Shown one piece after another: positions 8,188 through 17,148 of a stretch of 64,000 nt of DNA. Both the position numbers and the translations under genes were made by a program. The notes below the pieces were generated by a model. That model was not told where the DNA came from and ran no database searches. It worked only from the letters and a program-made list of their open reading frames with translations. Position 1 is the first letter of the stretch. Each line of letters starts with the position of its first letter. Origin of the DNA: UBA11650 sp963997925 (lineage in GTDB: Bacteria; Chloroflexota; Dehalococcoidia; Lucifugimonadales; UBA3495); NCBI GenBank assembly GCA_963997925.1, contig CAXEOX010000001.1, forward strand, positions 17,899 to 81,898, in the 5' to 3' direction.

Positions 8188-9147
8188 ATGCCCGAACCCA
8201 AGCTGACCCTAGCGGTGGAACACTACGACCGCCACATCCCATTGCTGGACCGAACGGTGAAGGCCGAAGGTATCCAGCTTGATGTCCGGCATGTCACCGT
8301 GGAGTCGGGCCGCCACGAGCGGATGTTGGACGGTTTGGAGTGGGACTGCGCCGAGCTCTCCCTGTCGTCCTACATCATGGCAATCACCCGGGGCGCGGCG
8401 CTGACCGCCATTCCAGTGTTCCCGCGCCGCCTGTTCAGCCAGTCACAGATGTACGTCAACACCGCCGCCGGTATCAGCGGGCCCCAAGACCTCATCGGCA
8501 AAAGGGTCGGTCTGCGCAGTTTCCAGACCACACTATCGGTGCTGGCCAAGGGCGACTTGCAGCACGAATACGGCATCCCCTTGGACCAGGTTAATTGGAT
8601 CACCAGCACCGATGAACCCGTATCGTTCCAGGCACCGGCTGGGGTTTCCATCGAACGGGCTCCCCAAGGGAACAATATAGAAACGATGCTGGTACAAGGC
8701 GAGATCGATGCCTACATGGTGCCCCGGATGCCCGTTCCCTTCGTTGCCGGAGCGCCCGAGGTAGGGCGTCTTTTTCAGGACTCCCGGTCCGAAGAGATTT
8801 CCTACTTCCAGCGCAACGGTTTCTACCCCATCATGCATCTGGTCGCCATCAAACAGGAAGTCGCCAACCAGCATCCCGAGGTCACTGCCGCTCTGTTCAC
8901 CGCCTTTGAGCAAGCCAAAGAAACCGCCTTCCGGTTCTACGACGACCCAAACTGGAGCAGCATGGCCTGGGCGCCCCAACTGGCCCAAGAAGAGCAGCTA
9001 ATCATGGGCGGCGACACTTGGCCAAATGGGTTGGAAAAGAATCGAAGCAATCTGGAGCGGTTCATCCAGTACGAACTCGACCAGGGGCTGATCGACGGCC
9101 ACCTTGAGGTTGAAGACCTGTTCCACGCCAGCAGCCACCATCTGTAA
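8188..9147 (+). CDS. 4,5-dihydroxyphthalate decarboxylase-like (Pht5 family) protein
   Basis: 319 residues with the periplasmic-binding-protein fold but no signal peptide. The pattern follows the Pht5 family: EHYDRHIPLLDRTVKAEGI near the start, DCAELSLSSYIM (residues about 52-63), IPVFPRRLFSQSQMYVN, DLIGKRVGL, GEIDAYMVPR and GFYPIMHLVAIKQEV. Characterised members decarboxylate 4,5-dihydroxyphthalate to protocatechuate; many relatives are unassigned, and some may be ligand-binding proteins. ATG 8188 has TTAAGGAG upstream. A ring-hydroxylating dioxygenase beta subunit follows 62 bp later, which supports aromatic-acid catabolism. Confidence 0.75.
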   Translation: MPEPKLTLAVEHYDRHIPLLDRTVKAEGIQLDVRHVTVESGRHERMLDGLEWDCAELSLSSYIMAITRGAALTAIPVFPRRLFSQSQMYVNTAAGISGPQDLIGKRVGLRSFQTTLSVLAKGDLQHEYGIPLDQVNWITSTDEPVSFQAPAGVSIERAPQGNNIETMLVQGEIDAYMVPRMPVPFVAGAPEVGRLFQDSRSEEISYFQRNGFYPIMHLVAIKQEVANQHPEVTAALFTAFEQAKETAFRFYDDPNWSSMAWAPQLAQEEQLIMGGDTWPNGLEKNRSNLERFIQYELDQGLIDGHLEVEDLFHASSHHL

Positions 9148-9209
9148 ACCGGGAACCGGTGCCATCGCTTCTTCCCAAGACCCAATCTCCGGCTAGGATG
9201 TAATCTGCC

Positions 9210-9752
9210 ATGCAAGACGACGTACTCCGCCAAGTGGAGCAGTTCCTATATCGGGAGGCCCGGCTGCTGGACTCCCGGCAGTTTCGCCGGTGGATAGACT
9301 TGCTGGCCGACGACCTTCGCTACTGGATCCCCATGCGCTCCAACCGATACTCCGCCGCCAGCAAGTCCATATCCATCCTAGACGGCTCCCGCTATGAGGA
9401 AGACGACCTATCCAAAGAGAGCGATCAGGCGTTCATGGACGAGGACAAAGGCTCCCTGCGGCGGCGGGTAGATCGGTTGGACACCGGCATGGCCTGGGCG
9501 GAAGACCCCCCGTCCCGGACCCGCCATTTGATCTCTAATGTGGAAGTAGAGCCGGGAGAGAGAGAGTCGGAGGTAAAGGTCTACTCAAATTTCATCATGT
9601 ACCGCAGCAGAGGAGAAACCGAGGAGGATTTCTACGTAGGCAGCCGGGAGGACGTGCTGCGCAACGTAGATGGCAGTTGGCAGCTAGCCAGCCGGAAGAT
9701 TGTCTTCGAACAGAACGTTCTCTCGGCGAAGAACCTAAGCAACTTCTTCTAA
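9210..9752 (+). CDS. Aromatic-ring-hydroxylating dioxygenase beta subunit
   Basis: 180-residue NTF2-like small subunit of a Rieske dioxygenase. Family blocks seen: VEQFLYREARLLDSRQFRRWIDLLADDLRYWIPMR at residues 8-42, RHLISNVEV about 112, VYSNFIMYRSR about 128, and GSREDVLR then LASRKIVFEQNVL at the end. The beta subunit is structural; the Rieske and mononuclear iron sites sit in the alpha subunit, which is not in this window. It follows the dihydroxyphthalate-decarboxylase-like gene and probably shares its transcript. A free-standing beta subunit is odd: it may pair with an alpha subunit elsewhere, or be a repurposed NTF2-like enzyme. Confidence 0.85.
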   Translation: MQDDVLRQVEQFLYREARLLDSRQFRRWIDLLADDLRYWIPMRSNRYSAASKSISILDGSRYEEDDLSKESDQAFMDEDKGSLRRRVDRLDTGMAWAEDPPSRTRHLISNVEVEPGERESEVKVYSNFIMYRSRGETEEDFYVGSREDVLRNVDGSWQLASRKIVFEQNVLSAKNLSNFF

Positions 9753-9821
9753 CATACCCCCAGCCGGCCTCGTGGCCTGTACTTGGGGGAGAGTCTCCCT
9801 TATCGCTCCGAGCACGTCACA

Positions 9822-9914
9822 TGTCATTCCGACCGCAGGGAGGAATCTGAGCATGTGGTGGTGTCGTCCATTCGAAACACCAGATTCCTCGTCGCTGCGC
9901 TCCTCGGAATGACA
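9822..9914. repeat. 93-bp MITE/REP-like inverted repeat (TGTCATTCCGA ends)
   Basis: The element begins TGTCATTCCGA and ends TCGGAATGACA; the arms (about 30 bp) also share GAGGAATCTG / CAGATTCCTC. It is intergenic and noncoding. A second element with TGTCATTCTGAG / TGACA ends is at 28.3 kb. This sequence type is widespread in bacterial genomes as a nonautonomous repeat. Confidence 0.65.
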
Positions 9915-9970
9915 AGCTGCGATAACCAAGCCAACCCCACTAGAAATGTAACGCAGAACCCAGTCCCAAG

Positions 9971-10008
9971 AAAAAAGCCCCGCCCCGGAGATATCGGGAC
10001 GGGGCTTA
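9971..10008 (-). terminator. Rho-independent terminator of the VOC gene at 10.0-10.5 kb
   Basis: On the minus strand AAGCCCCGTCCCG, a short loop, CGGGGCGGGGCTT and then TTTTTT form a strong GC stem followed by a U-run, 31 bp after the VOC stop codon. Confidence 0.85.
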
Positions 10009-10038
10009 AGTTCATCGCAGCCTAGCTACTGAGAGCGT

Positions 10039-10476
10039 CTAGCTCTGGGCGGGGGTCTTGGCCGGGGTCAGCTCATAAAGCTGGGTCCTGGCGCCGATCT
10101 GCTCGTCCCACCCGCGGTAGCGGATGTCCAACATGATGCCGTCGGGGTCGGCATACTTACGGTTCATTTCGCTGCTGTTGTCGCACTTTATAGACCCGGC
10201 TTTTTCTACGGCTTCGCAGGACTCTTCCAAGTCGTCTACGTAGAAGCCGATGTGGTCCACAGTGCCGGTGGCGCCGGGAGCCAAGGTAGTGGTAACGTCC
10301 GGATTGCCAACCTTCAGGATAGCGAAATAGATGTATCCGTCGCTGAGCCATACGCCGTCCGCCCCGGTGTCTGCAGGCTCTCGACGCAGTTCTGCGAGTC
10401 CAAAGTTATCCATGTAGAATGCGGCCGTCTTCGCCGGGTCCTCGCTGGCTAGCGCGATATGCTTGATTCTTGCCAT
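10039..10476 (-). CDS. VOC family (glyoxalase-like) protein
   Basis: 145 residues. Module one starts IKHIALASEDPAKTAAFYMDNFG, module two VDHIGFYVDDLEESCEAVEKAG, and the end KYADPDGIMLDIRYRGW carries the family's DPDG turn. The start is ATG 10476 with GAGGAGGAATC just upstream; a longer upstream extension in frame has no RBS and no homology. It is followed by a clear intrinsic terminator. The metal-dependent reaction is not predictable. The LLM oxidoreductase upstream on the same strand may be in the same transcript, though 136 bp separate them. Confidence 0.87.
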   Translation of the reverse strand: MARIKHIALASEDPAKTAAFYMDNFGLAELRREPADTGADGVWLSDGYIYFAILKVGNPDVTTTLAPGATGTVDHIGFYVDDLEESCEAVEKAGSIKCDNSSEMNRKYADPDGIMLDIRYRGWDEQIGARTQLYELTPAKTPAQS

Positions 10477-10612
10477 GATTCCTCCTCTATTTTGGCCCTT
10501 GGGGATTTCCTCGGTGTCTTCCAGGTGCAGGGGCATTTTAGCCCCACTTGTATTGTTGTGGATTGTAGACAGGCGTGCCTGCCCTGTCAATCAGGCGAGT
10601 GGCGCCGACAAG

Positions 10613-11545
10613 TTAAACCCGGCCCACCATGCTCTTCAGAAACTCCATGGTGCGAACCGCTGATGCCGACCGGTCGCTGCTGACCGGCAATATCGAGGCG
10701 ACAAAATCGGTGGCTCCGGCGCTGGCGAAGTCCCGCAACTGCTGCTCCACCTGAGCCTCGTTGCCGATAACCGCTACCTCAGATGGCCCCTCAACACCCT
10801 CGATATCCAAAAGCCGCCGGTAGTTGGTTAGCTGGCCGTAGCGGTTGTAGGTCCGAGCGGCTCGCTCCCTGGCCTCGGAAGTATCGTCGGTCACCGCCAC
10901 GGGGAGGGAGGCAATAACTCTAGGGCTGGGACGCCCCGCCGCTTCCGCCGCTTCCCGGATGCGGGGCGATACGTGAGACCCGATGGCCTTCACCCCGCCC
11001 ATCCAGGTCACCGTGCCATCCGCCATCTCCCCGGCCAAACGCAGCATCCGGGGAGCCAGAGCGGCGATTACGATGGGAAACGACGACGACCCTGGTACGT
11101 TAAGCTCGGCCTTAACCTGGAATGCCTGACCATCGAAGTCGGCGGAGCCATCCTCCACTAGGGAACGAACCACGGTCAGGTATTCGCGCATGTGCCGCAA
11201 CGGGTGCTGGTAAGACAGACCCAACGTATCCTCGATGGATGGTTTGTGGGACAGACCCAACCCCAGCGTCAGCCGCCCCTGAGTTGCCGCCTGAGCCGTC
11301 AGGGCATGCTTAGTCATGGCCAGCGGATGGGTGGGAAAGGTGGGTATCACTGCCGTGCCCAGTTCGATTCGCTCGGTCTGTATACCCGCCAAGGAGATTA
11401 TGGTCAGGGCGTCGTATCCGAAGCCGGACATCTGGGGAAACCAGACGCTGTCAAAGCCATCACTCTCGGCCTCAACCACCTGCCGCACCGTATCTTGAAG
11501 GGTCATGGCGTCCCGCCGGGCGCCGGGTAACAGACCTATGCGCAT
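10613..11545 (-). CDS. LLM-class (luciferase-like) F420/FMN-dependent oxidoreductase
   Basis: 310-residue TIM barrel of the bacterial luciferase superfamily, the F420-type subgroup. Motifs: RIGLLPGARR at the start, ESDGFDSVWFPQMSGFGYDAL, ERIELGTAVIPTFPTHPLAMTKHALT, GRLTLGLGLSHKP (the cofactor-phosphate loop), GTVTWMGGVKAIG, FVASILPVS. It oxidises or reduces an organic substrate with a deazaflavin or flavin; the substrate is unknown. ATG 11545 has GAGGAC eight bases upstream; a GTG two codons earlier is possible. SAR202 genomes are known for large numbers of such enzymes. A second, more distant paralog is at 58.9 kb. Confidence 0.88.
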   Translation of the reverse strand: MRIGLLPGARRDAMTLQDTVRQVVEAESDGFDSVWFPQMSGFGYDALTIISLAGIQTERIELGTAVIPTFPTHPLAMTKHALTAQAATQGRLTLGLGLSHKPSIEDTLGLSYQHPLRHMREYLTVVRSLVEDGSADFDGQAFQVKAELNVPGSSSFPIVIAALAPRMLRLAGEMADGTVTWMGGVKAIGSHVSPRIREAAEAAGRPSPRVIASLPVAVTDDTSEARERAARTYNRYGQLTNYRRLLDIEGVEGPSEVAVIGNEAQVEQQLRDFASAGATDFVASILPVSSDRSASAVRTMEFLKSMVGRV

Positions 11546-11569
11546 CGTCACGTCCTCATACCGTAAAAG

Positions 11570-11710
11570 TTAGGCCTCACTTATCGCCCGTCTGGACAAC
11601 ACCCGCTCCAACAACGGCCGCATCCCCAGTTCGCTGGAGATTGTCATGGACTCGTCCAGCAGGGTGATGGCTTTGGGTAAGCACCCAGCCTTGGCGTGGC
11701 AATACGCCCA
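11570..11710 (-). pseudogene. Remnant: C-terminal tail of a TPR/AAA regulator
   Basis: 46 open codons on the minus strand reading HAKAGCLPKAITLLDES, then SELGMRPLLERVLSRRAI and a stop. This is the typical last tetratricopeptide-like repeat and tail of large adenylate-cyclase/AAA or LuxR-type regulators found in Chloroflexota. There is no start codon, RBS or upstream domain: TGA lies directly in front and the SDR gene abuts. It is a decayed 3' gene fragment. Confidence 0.6.
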
Positions 11711-11720
11711 TCACCTGCCC

Positions 11721-12473
11721 CTACTGAGCTGTAAATCCACCGTCCATCACCAGCTCACTGCCGGTGACGAAGGATGCTTCGTCCGAGGCTAAGTAGAGGA
11801 CTCCGTAGGCAATCTCCTCGGGTTTGGCGGTGCGACCTAGGGGGGCACGTTCGTTGGCTTGTTTCTGGAGTTCCGGGTCGGAGAGGCGGTATTCGACCAT
11901 CGGGGTGTCCACCGCGCCCGGATGCACCGAGTTGACCCGAATGCCTTCTTTGGCGTATTGGATGGCGGCCGACTTGGTGAATATCCGCACGGCCCCTTTA
12001 GACGCGTTGTACACCGGGCTCGTGGAGGCTTGGCCAATCAGTCCGGATATGGAGGACGTGTTGACGATGGAGCCTCCTCCGGCCCGCCGCATCTCGGGAA
12101 TGGCGGCTTTGGTGCCCAGGAAGACACCCTTGGCGTTGATGTCCATCACTCGGTCCCACTCTTCGACGGTGGTGTCTTCAAGGGTGCCTCTGGATAGCAC
12201 TCCGGCGTTGTTCACCAGGATATCCAGCTTGCCGAAGCGGTTGACCGCAGTGGCCACGGCTTCTTGCCATGCCGCCTCGCTGGTAACGTCCAGCGGGACG
12301 AAGACGCACTCGCCGCCCGACTCGTTAATCTCGGCTTCGGTGCGGCGTCCTTCATATTCCAGGATGTCGCCGATGACCACCTTAGCCCCTTCGCTAGCGA
12401 ACAACTTTGCTTCCGCCGCGCCCATCCCCCTGGCTCCCCCGCTGATTAGCGCGACCTTGTTTTCCAGCCGCAT
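11721..12473 (-). CDS. Short-chain dehydrogenase/reductase (classical SDR)
   Basis: 250-residue NAD(P)-dependent oxidoreductase with a Rossmann fold. Cofactor motif GGARGMG at 12-18, D61 in PLDVTS, NNAG at 88-91, catalytic S141, Y155 and K159 (YNASK), HPGAVDTPM, and the C-terminal GSELVMDGGFTAQ. The acidic D36 after beta-2 (VVIGDI) suggests NAD rather than NADP. ATG 12473 follows GGAGGACAGAAAC. It resembles 3-alpha/20-beta-hydroxysteroid and other alcohol dehydrogenases; the substrate is unknown. It is divergent from the amidohydrolase gene at 12.65 kb. Confidence 0.92.
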   Translation of the reverse strand: MRLENKVALISGGARGMGAAEAKLFASEGAKVVIGDILEYEGRRTEAEINESGGECVFVPLDVTSEAAWQEAVATAVNRFGKLDILVNNAGVLSRGTLEDTTVEEWDRVMDINAKGVFLGTKAAIPEMRRAGGGSIVNTSSISGLIGQASTSPVYNASKGAVRIFTKSAAIQYAKEGIRVNSVHPGAVDTPMVEYRLSDPELQKQANERAPLGRTAKPEEIAYGVLYLASDEASFVTGSELVMDGGFTAQ

Positions 12474-12654
12474 GTTTCTGTCCTCCGATCGGCTTATCTG
12501 GTTTATGCCGGGCGATTGTACCACCCAAATTGGGGGATTGAACCATAGAAAATCGTGGCCTAGCTTCGACGCAGGCCTGCTCGATCCGCGCCGGGCGTGA
12601 TGTAGAATACCTTGATGAAATCCCATGGCGTGGGACGGCAATCAGGAGGTTCTT

Positions 12655-14205
12655 ATGGCTTATAGCCTGGTGCGCGGCAAGTACGTAATCTCTAAGGTGA
12701 CCGGACCCAACTCCGCCGTAGTGATTTCCGACGGCGCAATACTACAACAAGACGGCCAGATCATAGAGGTTGGCGGCTACCAGGACCTCCGCTCCCGTTA
12801 TCCCAACGAAGAGATTATCGGGTCTTCCAACTATGTGGTCATGCCGGGTTTGGTCAACGACCATTTCCATGTGGGCCTCACGCCCTTTCAGATGGGCGCC
12901 CCCGACCTGCCTTTGGAAATGTGGATGTTGGCCCGCATAGGCGCCAGGGCCATTGACCCCTACCTGGACCAGCTATACGGCGCAGTCCAGATGATTGAGT
13001 CGGGGACAACCACGGTGCAAGCGATTCACTCCGCCGGGCGAGGAGTGGCCCCGGTAGACATGGCGGTGGCCGACAAAGTAGTTAAAGCCTATCAAGACTC
13101 TGGGATGCGGGTCTCCTACGCTCCGTCCATCGCCGACCAGAACTCGATGGTGGCCGGGGCCGGCGGGGGCGAGGAAGATTTCGCGGCGCAGATGCCTGGC
13201 GATCTGGCGGAACGATACCGGTCGTTCATGGCCCGCAGCTACTGGCCGGTGGCCGACGTGATGCCCATCCTGGAGGAGATTTGCTTCAAGTACGGCAACA
13301 ACCGCCACGAGCGAGTACAAGTTGTCATGGCGCCCAGCAATGTTCATCGATGCACCGACGAGATGTTGGTGGCCTTAAAGGATATGGCTACCCGCCACCA
13401 AACAGGAATCCACATCCATCTGCAAGAAACGGTGTACCAAAAGCTGTTCGGCTTGCAGGCCTGGAACAAAACCCCACTGCAGCACTTGAACGACTTGGGG
13501 TTCCTGGGGCCTGAGATTACCTGCGGGCACAGCGTTTGGGCCACGGATGAGGACATCGCGTTGATGGCGGCAACTGGGACCAACGTGTGCCACAACGCCA
13601 GCTCCAACCTGCGCCTGCAAAGCGGCATCGCCCCCATCGGCAAGATTTTGGCGGCGGGCGTTAGGGTGGCCATGGGCAGCGATGAAGCGGGAATCAACGA
13701 CGACAAGGACCTGTTCCAAGAGATGCGCATGGTCTTAAAGCTGCATCGAGTCCCGGGCATCGAACACACCCCTCCTACTTCTTACCAAGTACTGGAGATG
13801 GCGACGGTGAACGGAGCCTACGCCAGTATGTTCGGCGACCGCATCGGCACCCTGGAGGCGGGCAAACGCGCGGATATGATTCTGCTGGACCTGCGGAACA
13901 TCGAGGAGCCCTATCTGGACCCTGAAGTTCCAATGGTCGATGCCGTTGTCCACCGGGGCCGAAGCATAGACGTGGACACAGTTATCGTCGATGGCGAGGT
14001 CATCATGCGGGATAGACAATTGACCAAGATAGACAAAGCGGGGTTATTCAAAGAATTAAAAGAGGCATTGGACCGGCCCCTTACGCCCCAGGAATTAGAA
14101 CGCCGGGAGCTAAGCTGGCTGGTTGAACCCCACCTGCGCCAGTTTTACCAGGGGAGTATTCCCATGAACACAACGCCCCACACCAACTACAACGCTCAGT
14201 CTTGA
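12655..14205 (+). CDS. Amidohydrolase, cytosine deaminase/chlorohydrolase (TRZ/ATZ) type
   Basis: 516-residue metal-dependent hydrolase that deaminates or dechlorinates N-heterocycles or cyclic amidines. Metal ligands: H70-F-H72 in LVNDHFHVG, the late His in GIHIHLQET, TCGHSVW, and Asp in MGSDEAGIND. The composite beta-sandwich is formed by the N-terminus (GKYVISKV) and the C-terminus (GTLEAGKRADMILLDL, VIVDGEVIMRD). ATG 12655 is preceded by AGGAGGTTCTT. A C-terminal extension of about 45 residues follows the usual end. Followed by an MFS permease 220 bp later on the same strand. Confidence 0.9.
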   Translation: MAYSLVRGKYVISKVTGPNSAVVISDGAILQQDGQIIEVGGYQDLRSRYPNEEIIGSSNYVVMPGLVNDHFHVGLTPFQMGAPDLPLEMWMLARIGARAIDPYLDQLYGAVQMIESGTTTVQAIHSAGRGVAPVDMAVADKVVKAYQDSGMRVSYAPSIADQNSMVAGAGGGEEDFAAQMPGDLAERYRSFMARSYWPVADVMPILEEICFKYGNNRHERVQVVMAPSNVHRCTDEMLVALKDMATRHQTGIHIHLQETVYQKLFGLQAWNKTPLQHLNDLGFLGPEITCGHSVWATDEDIALMAATGTNVCHNASSNLRLQSGIAPIGKILAAGVRVAMGSDEAGINDDKDLFQEMRMVLKLHRVPGIEHTPPTSYQVLEMATVNGAYASMFGDRIGTLEAGKRADMILLDLRNIEEPYLDPEVPMVDAVVHRGRSIDVDTVIVDGEVIMRDRQLTKIDKAGLFKELKEALDRPLTPQELERRELSWLVEPHLRQFYQGSIPMNTTPHTNYNAQS

Positions 14206-14425
14206 GCAGCTAACCCACATTGGCTTTCCGTGGCGGCTTGGACTCCGCAGCCGGACCCGTATATACTCCAAGCTCAACTCGGTGATACTACCCAACACAT
14301 TGAATCACCTTGTGTGCCTGGTGATGTTCTCATATCGCCCGGTCCGTTCTTTCTGCCGATCACGGACATCACCTGCATCTCGAGTACGACCAGCCTACAC
14401 ACAGGACGGGTCTTCAGAAGTTAAG

Positions 14426-15718
14426 TTGGCGTCTTTGGCAACAATCAGTCGTTACCTGCCCTCCTCCATGAGGTACGGGCAGTTTCGGTATTACTGGCTG
14501 GCCCTGCTGGCCGGCGTTACGGGCCATCAGATGCTGCTCCAGTTCACTCTGGGTTGGCTCATCTACCGAATGACCGGCGAACCCAGGTACATCGCTTACC
14601 TCGGGGTCGCCATCGCCATCCCCGCTTTGGCACTGAACCTCATCGGTGGGGTACTGGCCGACCGGTGGGAGCCCAAATACTTGGTGGCGGCCGCTCAGTC
14701 CGTTTCGGCGACTGTGGTAGTGGTGCTGGCTATCCTGGTCCTCAACGGGGACGTGAAAACGTGGCACATTCTGGCCGCCGGTGTAATTATAGGGGCCGTA
14801 CAAGCCTTCGACGCGCCCAGCCGCTCCAGCATCTCGCCCCGTTTGGTGCGCACTGAACATATCGTCAACGCCGTGGCCATGGACTCCATAGTTTGGAACG
14901 TCGTACGGGTGCTGGCGCCGGCATTGGCCGGTATAATCATCGCCTGGCGGGACATTCCAACATCCATGTTCATCAGCGCCGCTTCTTTCTATCTGCTGGC
15001 AGCGGTTCTGACGATCTTAAGGCTGCGGCCCCGCCCTCCGGCCAAGGGTCGATTCGCCCCTCAGGTAGCCGAGAGCCTACGGTACGTGCGGCAACGTCCA
15101 GTTTTCTTCAACGTTATGCTCCTCACCTGCTGTAACAGCCTGTTCGGCATGTCTTACGTCTTCTTGATGCCCGTGTTTGCCAAAGACGTACTGGATGTTG
15201 GGGCTGAAAAGATTGGCTTGCTCCTAGGGGCCTCCGGAGTAGGCGCCATCATCGGCACATGGTACATCGGCAATCTCAAGGACGGCGCTCCCAAGGGCCA
15301 GTTGATTTTGGCCGGAGCGGCCTTATACGGGCTCACCCAGATCCTCTTCGCCATGGCGGCCTGGCAGGGTAGCTATACGGCATCCATGGCCATGCTGGTA
15401 TTGGTAGGCGCGTCCAACTCCCTGTACCTCGTCGGAGGCCTCAGCACCATACAACAACTGGTCCCGGAACAGCTTCGGGGCCGGGTCATGGGACTCTACG
15501 GCATAACCTGGAGTCTGGCCCCACTGGGAATGACACAGGGGGGAATGATTGCCCAATACATCGGCGCTCCCTGGGCGGTGGCTCTAGGGGCGATGGTCAT
15601 GATTGTGGTTTCAGGGTTAATGTACGTCCTGAGCCCCGACCTGAGAAATCTCAGAGCCGGAGCGGTTGAGCAACTACCTCCAACCCACGCGGTTTCAGTT
15701 GCCGATGATGACGATTAG
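14426..15718 (+). CDS. MFS transporter (MFS_3 / EntS-like)
   Basis: 12-TM proton-linked permease of about 430 residues, same family as the truncated one at the window start. Signature loop GVLADRWEPKYLV; second-half repeat RGRVMGLYGITWSLAPLGM; acidic C-terminal tail ending VADDDD. The start is uncertain: the frame is open to 14282, but homology begins with FRYYWLALLAG. TTG 14426 (weak AGAAG upstream) gives the usual short cytoplasmic N-terminus and is preferred; ATG 14468 is the other choice. It lies between an amidohydrolase and an asparaginase-like gene, all plus strand, suggesting uptake or export of a nitrogen compound. Confidence 0.87.
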   Translation: MASLATISRYLPSSMRYGQFRYYWLALLAGVTGHQMLLQFTLGWLIYRMTGEPRYIAYLGVAIAIPALALNLIGGVLADRWEPKYLVAAAQSVSATVVVVLAILVLNGDVKTWHILAAGVIIGAVQAFDAPSRSSISPRLVRTEHIVNAVAMDSIVWNVVRVLAPALAGIIIAWRDIPTSMFISAASFYLLAAVLTILRLRPRPPAKGRFAPQVAESLRYVRQRPVFFNVMLLTCCNSLFGMSYVFLMPVFAKDVLDVGAEKIGLLLGASGVGAIIGTWYIGNLKDGAPKGQLILAGAALYGLTQILFAMAAWQGSYTASMAMLVLVGASNSLYLVGGLSTIQQLVPEQLRGRVMGLYGITWSLAPLGMTQGGMIAQYIGAPWAVALGAMVMIVVSGLMYVLSPDLRNLRAGAVEQLPPTHAVSVADDDD

Positions 15719-15783
15719 CGGCTTCAACTTTTAGCGCTAAACAATATCCCCAAACGGGAATCTCAAGGATAGGACGGTACGAC

Positions 15784-17127
15784 GTGGCCTTACCGAAGAT
15801 AGCGATAATCCCCACCGGCGGCACCATCCAGAACGGGCAACCCCTGGTCACATCCACCAAGGCAGGCGGCGCATTCAATCTGCTGAGACCCCAACGCCTT
15901 CATGAATCCGTGTCAGTGAAGATCTCCAAGGAGGACCTGGACGGCAATCCGCTGTCCACCGGCGCCAATGAAGATCCCTATTGGAGCGTCACCCTCGACC
16001 CATCCGACGGCCTCTACCTGCTGCCTCCCATGACGCCGGATAAATCCCCTCCCGAAGGATACGCAGCGGTCCACATGAACGCCCGCCGAATCATCGAGGA
16101 GATAGACCGGTTCGGCTTGGACACTGCCGGACGTAACGGCTTATTAGCCAAGGCAGCCCAACTGGAGGTCAGGGAGATTATCGACCCTCACACGGGGCGG
16201 GAGCTGCGGGCTGGGGGACAGACGTTCAGCATGTTCGAGTTGGTCTTGATATCCAACGCCGTTAATGAAGCCCTGGCGGAAAGTGATACGACGGGATGCG
16301 TCATCACCCACGGTACCTTCACAGCCGAAGAAACAGCCTGCTTCCTGCACTACACCGTCAATAGCGACAAGCCAGTTGTGGTGGCCGCCTCCCAGCGCCG
16401 CCACAGCAGCATGGGCAACGACGGCGACTGGAACTTGGTCGACGCCGTCCGGGTGGCCACCCATCCCGATGCCAAAGGCCGGGGTGCCATGCTGGTGATG
16501 AACGAAGAGATTATGTCCTCCCGTGAAGTCACGAAAACCAACCAACGGCCCGGCGGATTCGCCAGTTCGGGCGGCTCGGCGTCAGCCTTGGGGTCGGTAG
16601 AAAGCGACCAAGTAACCTTTTATTTCCGGCCGGAGCGCAAACATACCCTCTGGTCAGATGTGCGTGCCAATGGGCCTCTGCCTGAGGTGATGCCCAGAGT
16701 GGACATCGTTAAGACCTACGCCGGGGCCGACGAGGTGCCCATCGCCGCCTTGATCGACCGGGCACTGAAAGAACGATCGACGCCGGACGCGCCACATAAG
16801 CACGGCATCGTGGTGGAAGGGTTCGCCTACGATGGCAAGCCCCACCAATTCCAGATGCCCATCTTGCAGACAGCCATGTATCAACACGGTATCCCAGTGG
16901 CGGTGGCCAACCGTGGCGACCACGGCCGGGTGCCCAAGCTGGTGGATAACCCGTTCATCTCGTGCGACAACCTGATGGCGGTCAAGGCCAGGTTACTTTT
17001 GATTTTGGCCCTCGAGAAGCTGGGAACGCTAACCCCCTTCGCTAATGTCAACAACCCATCCAGCGAAGACCGAGTGCGGTTGGAGCAAGAATTGTCGCGA
17101 TACCAGGAAATCTTCGATACCCACTAG
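15784..17127 (+). CDS. Asparaginase/glutaminase-fold protein, divergent
   Basis: 447 residues, about 110 more than L-asparaginase. The first active-site block is intact: IIPTGGTIQ with nucleophile T14. The second block reads ITHGTFTAEETACFL; known asparaginases have HGTDT, so the catalytic Asp is F179 here while T178 stays. The lysine of the second triad is kept (K251 in SREVTKTN). Inserts of unknown role lie at about 30-110 and 255-330. The start is GTG 15784 with GGATAGGACGG upstream. It sits 21 bp before an amidohydrolase. The fold is clear; asparaginase activity is doubtful because the proton-relay Asp is missing, so a different amide or lactam may be the substrate. Confidence 0.8.
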   Translation: MALPKIAIIPTGGTIQNGQPLVTSTKAGGAFNLLRPQRLHESVSVKISKEDLDGNPLSTGANEDPYWSVTLDPSDGLYLLPPMTPDKSPPEGYAAVHMNARRIIEEIDRFGLDTAGRNGLLAKAAQLEVREIIDPHTGRELRAGGQTFSMFELVLISNAVNEALAESDTTGCVITHGTFTAEETACFLHYTVNSDKPVVVAASQRRHSSMGNDGDWNLVDAVRVATHPDAKGRGAMLVMNEEIMSSREVTKTNQRPGGFASSGGSASALGSVESDQVTFYFRPERKHTLWSDVRANGPLPEVMPRVDIVKTYAGADEVPIAALIDRALKERSTPDAPHKHGIVVEGFAYDGKPHQFQMPILQTAMYQHGIPVAVANRGDHGRVPKLVDNPFISCDNLMAVKARLLLILALEKLGTLTPFANVNNPSSEDRVRLEQELSRYQEIFDTH

Positions 17128-17148
17128 AGTCCCAGAGGAGGGCCAACA

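Noticed and set aside
8188..9147. ABC-transporter substrate-binding protein (NMT1/SsuA type)
   Set aside because: No signal peptide or lipobox and no permease nearby; the motif pattern fits the Pht5 decarboxylase family better.
12474..12641. N-terminal extension of the SDR gene
   Set aside because: The 56 extra residues have no homology and the ATG at 12473 has a strong RBS; the extension also overlaps the divergent promoter region.
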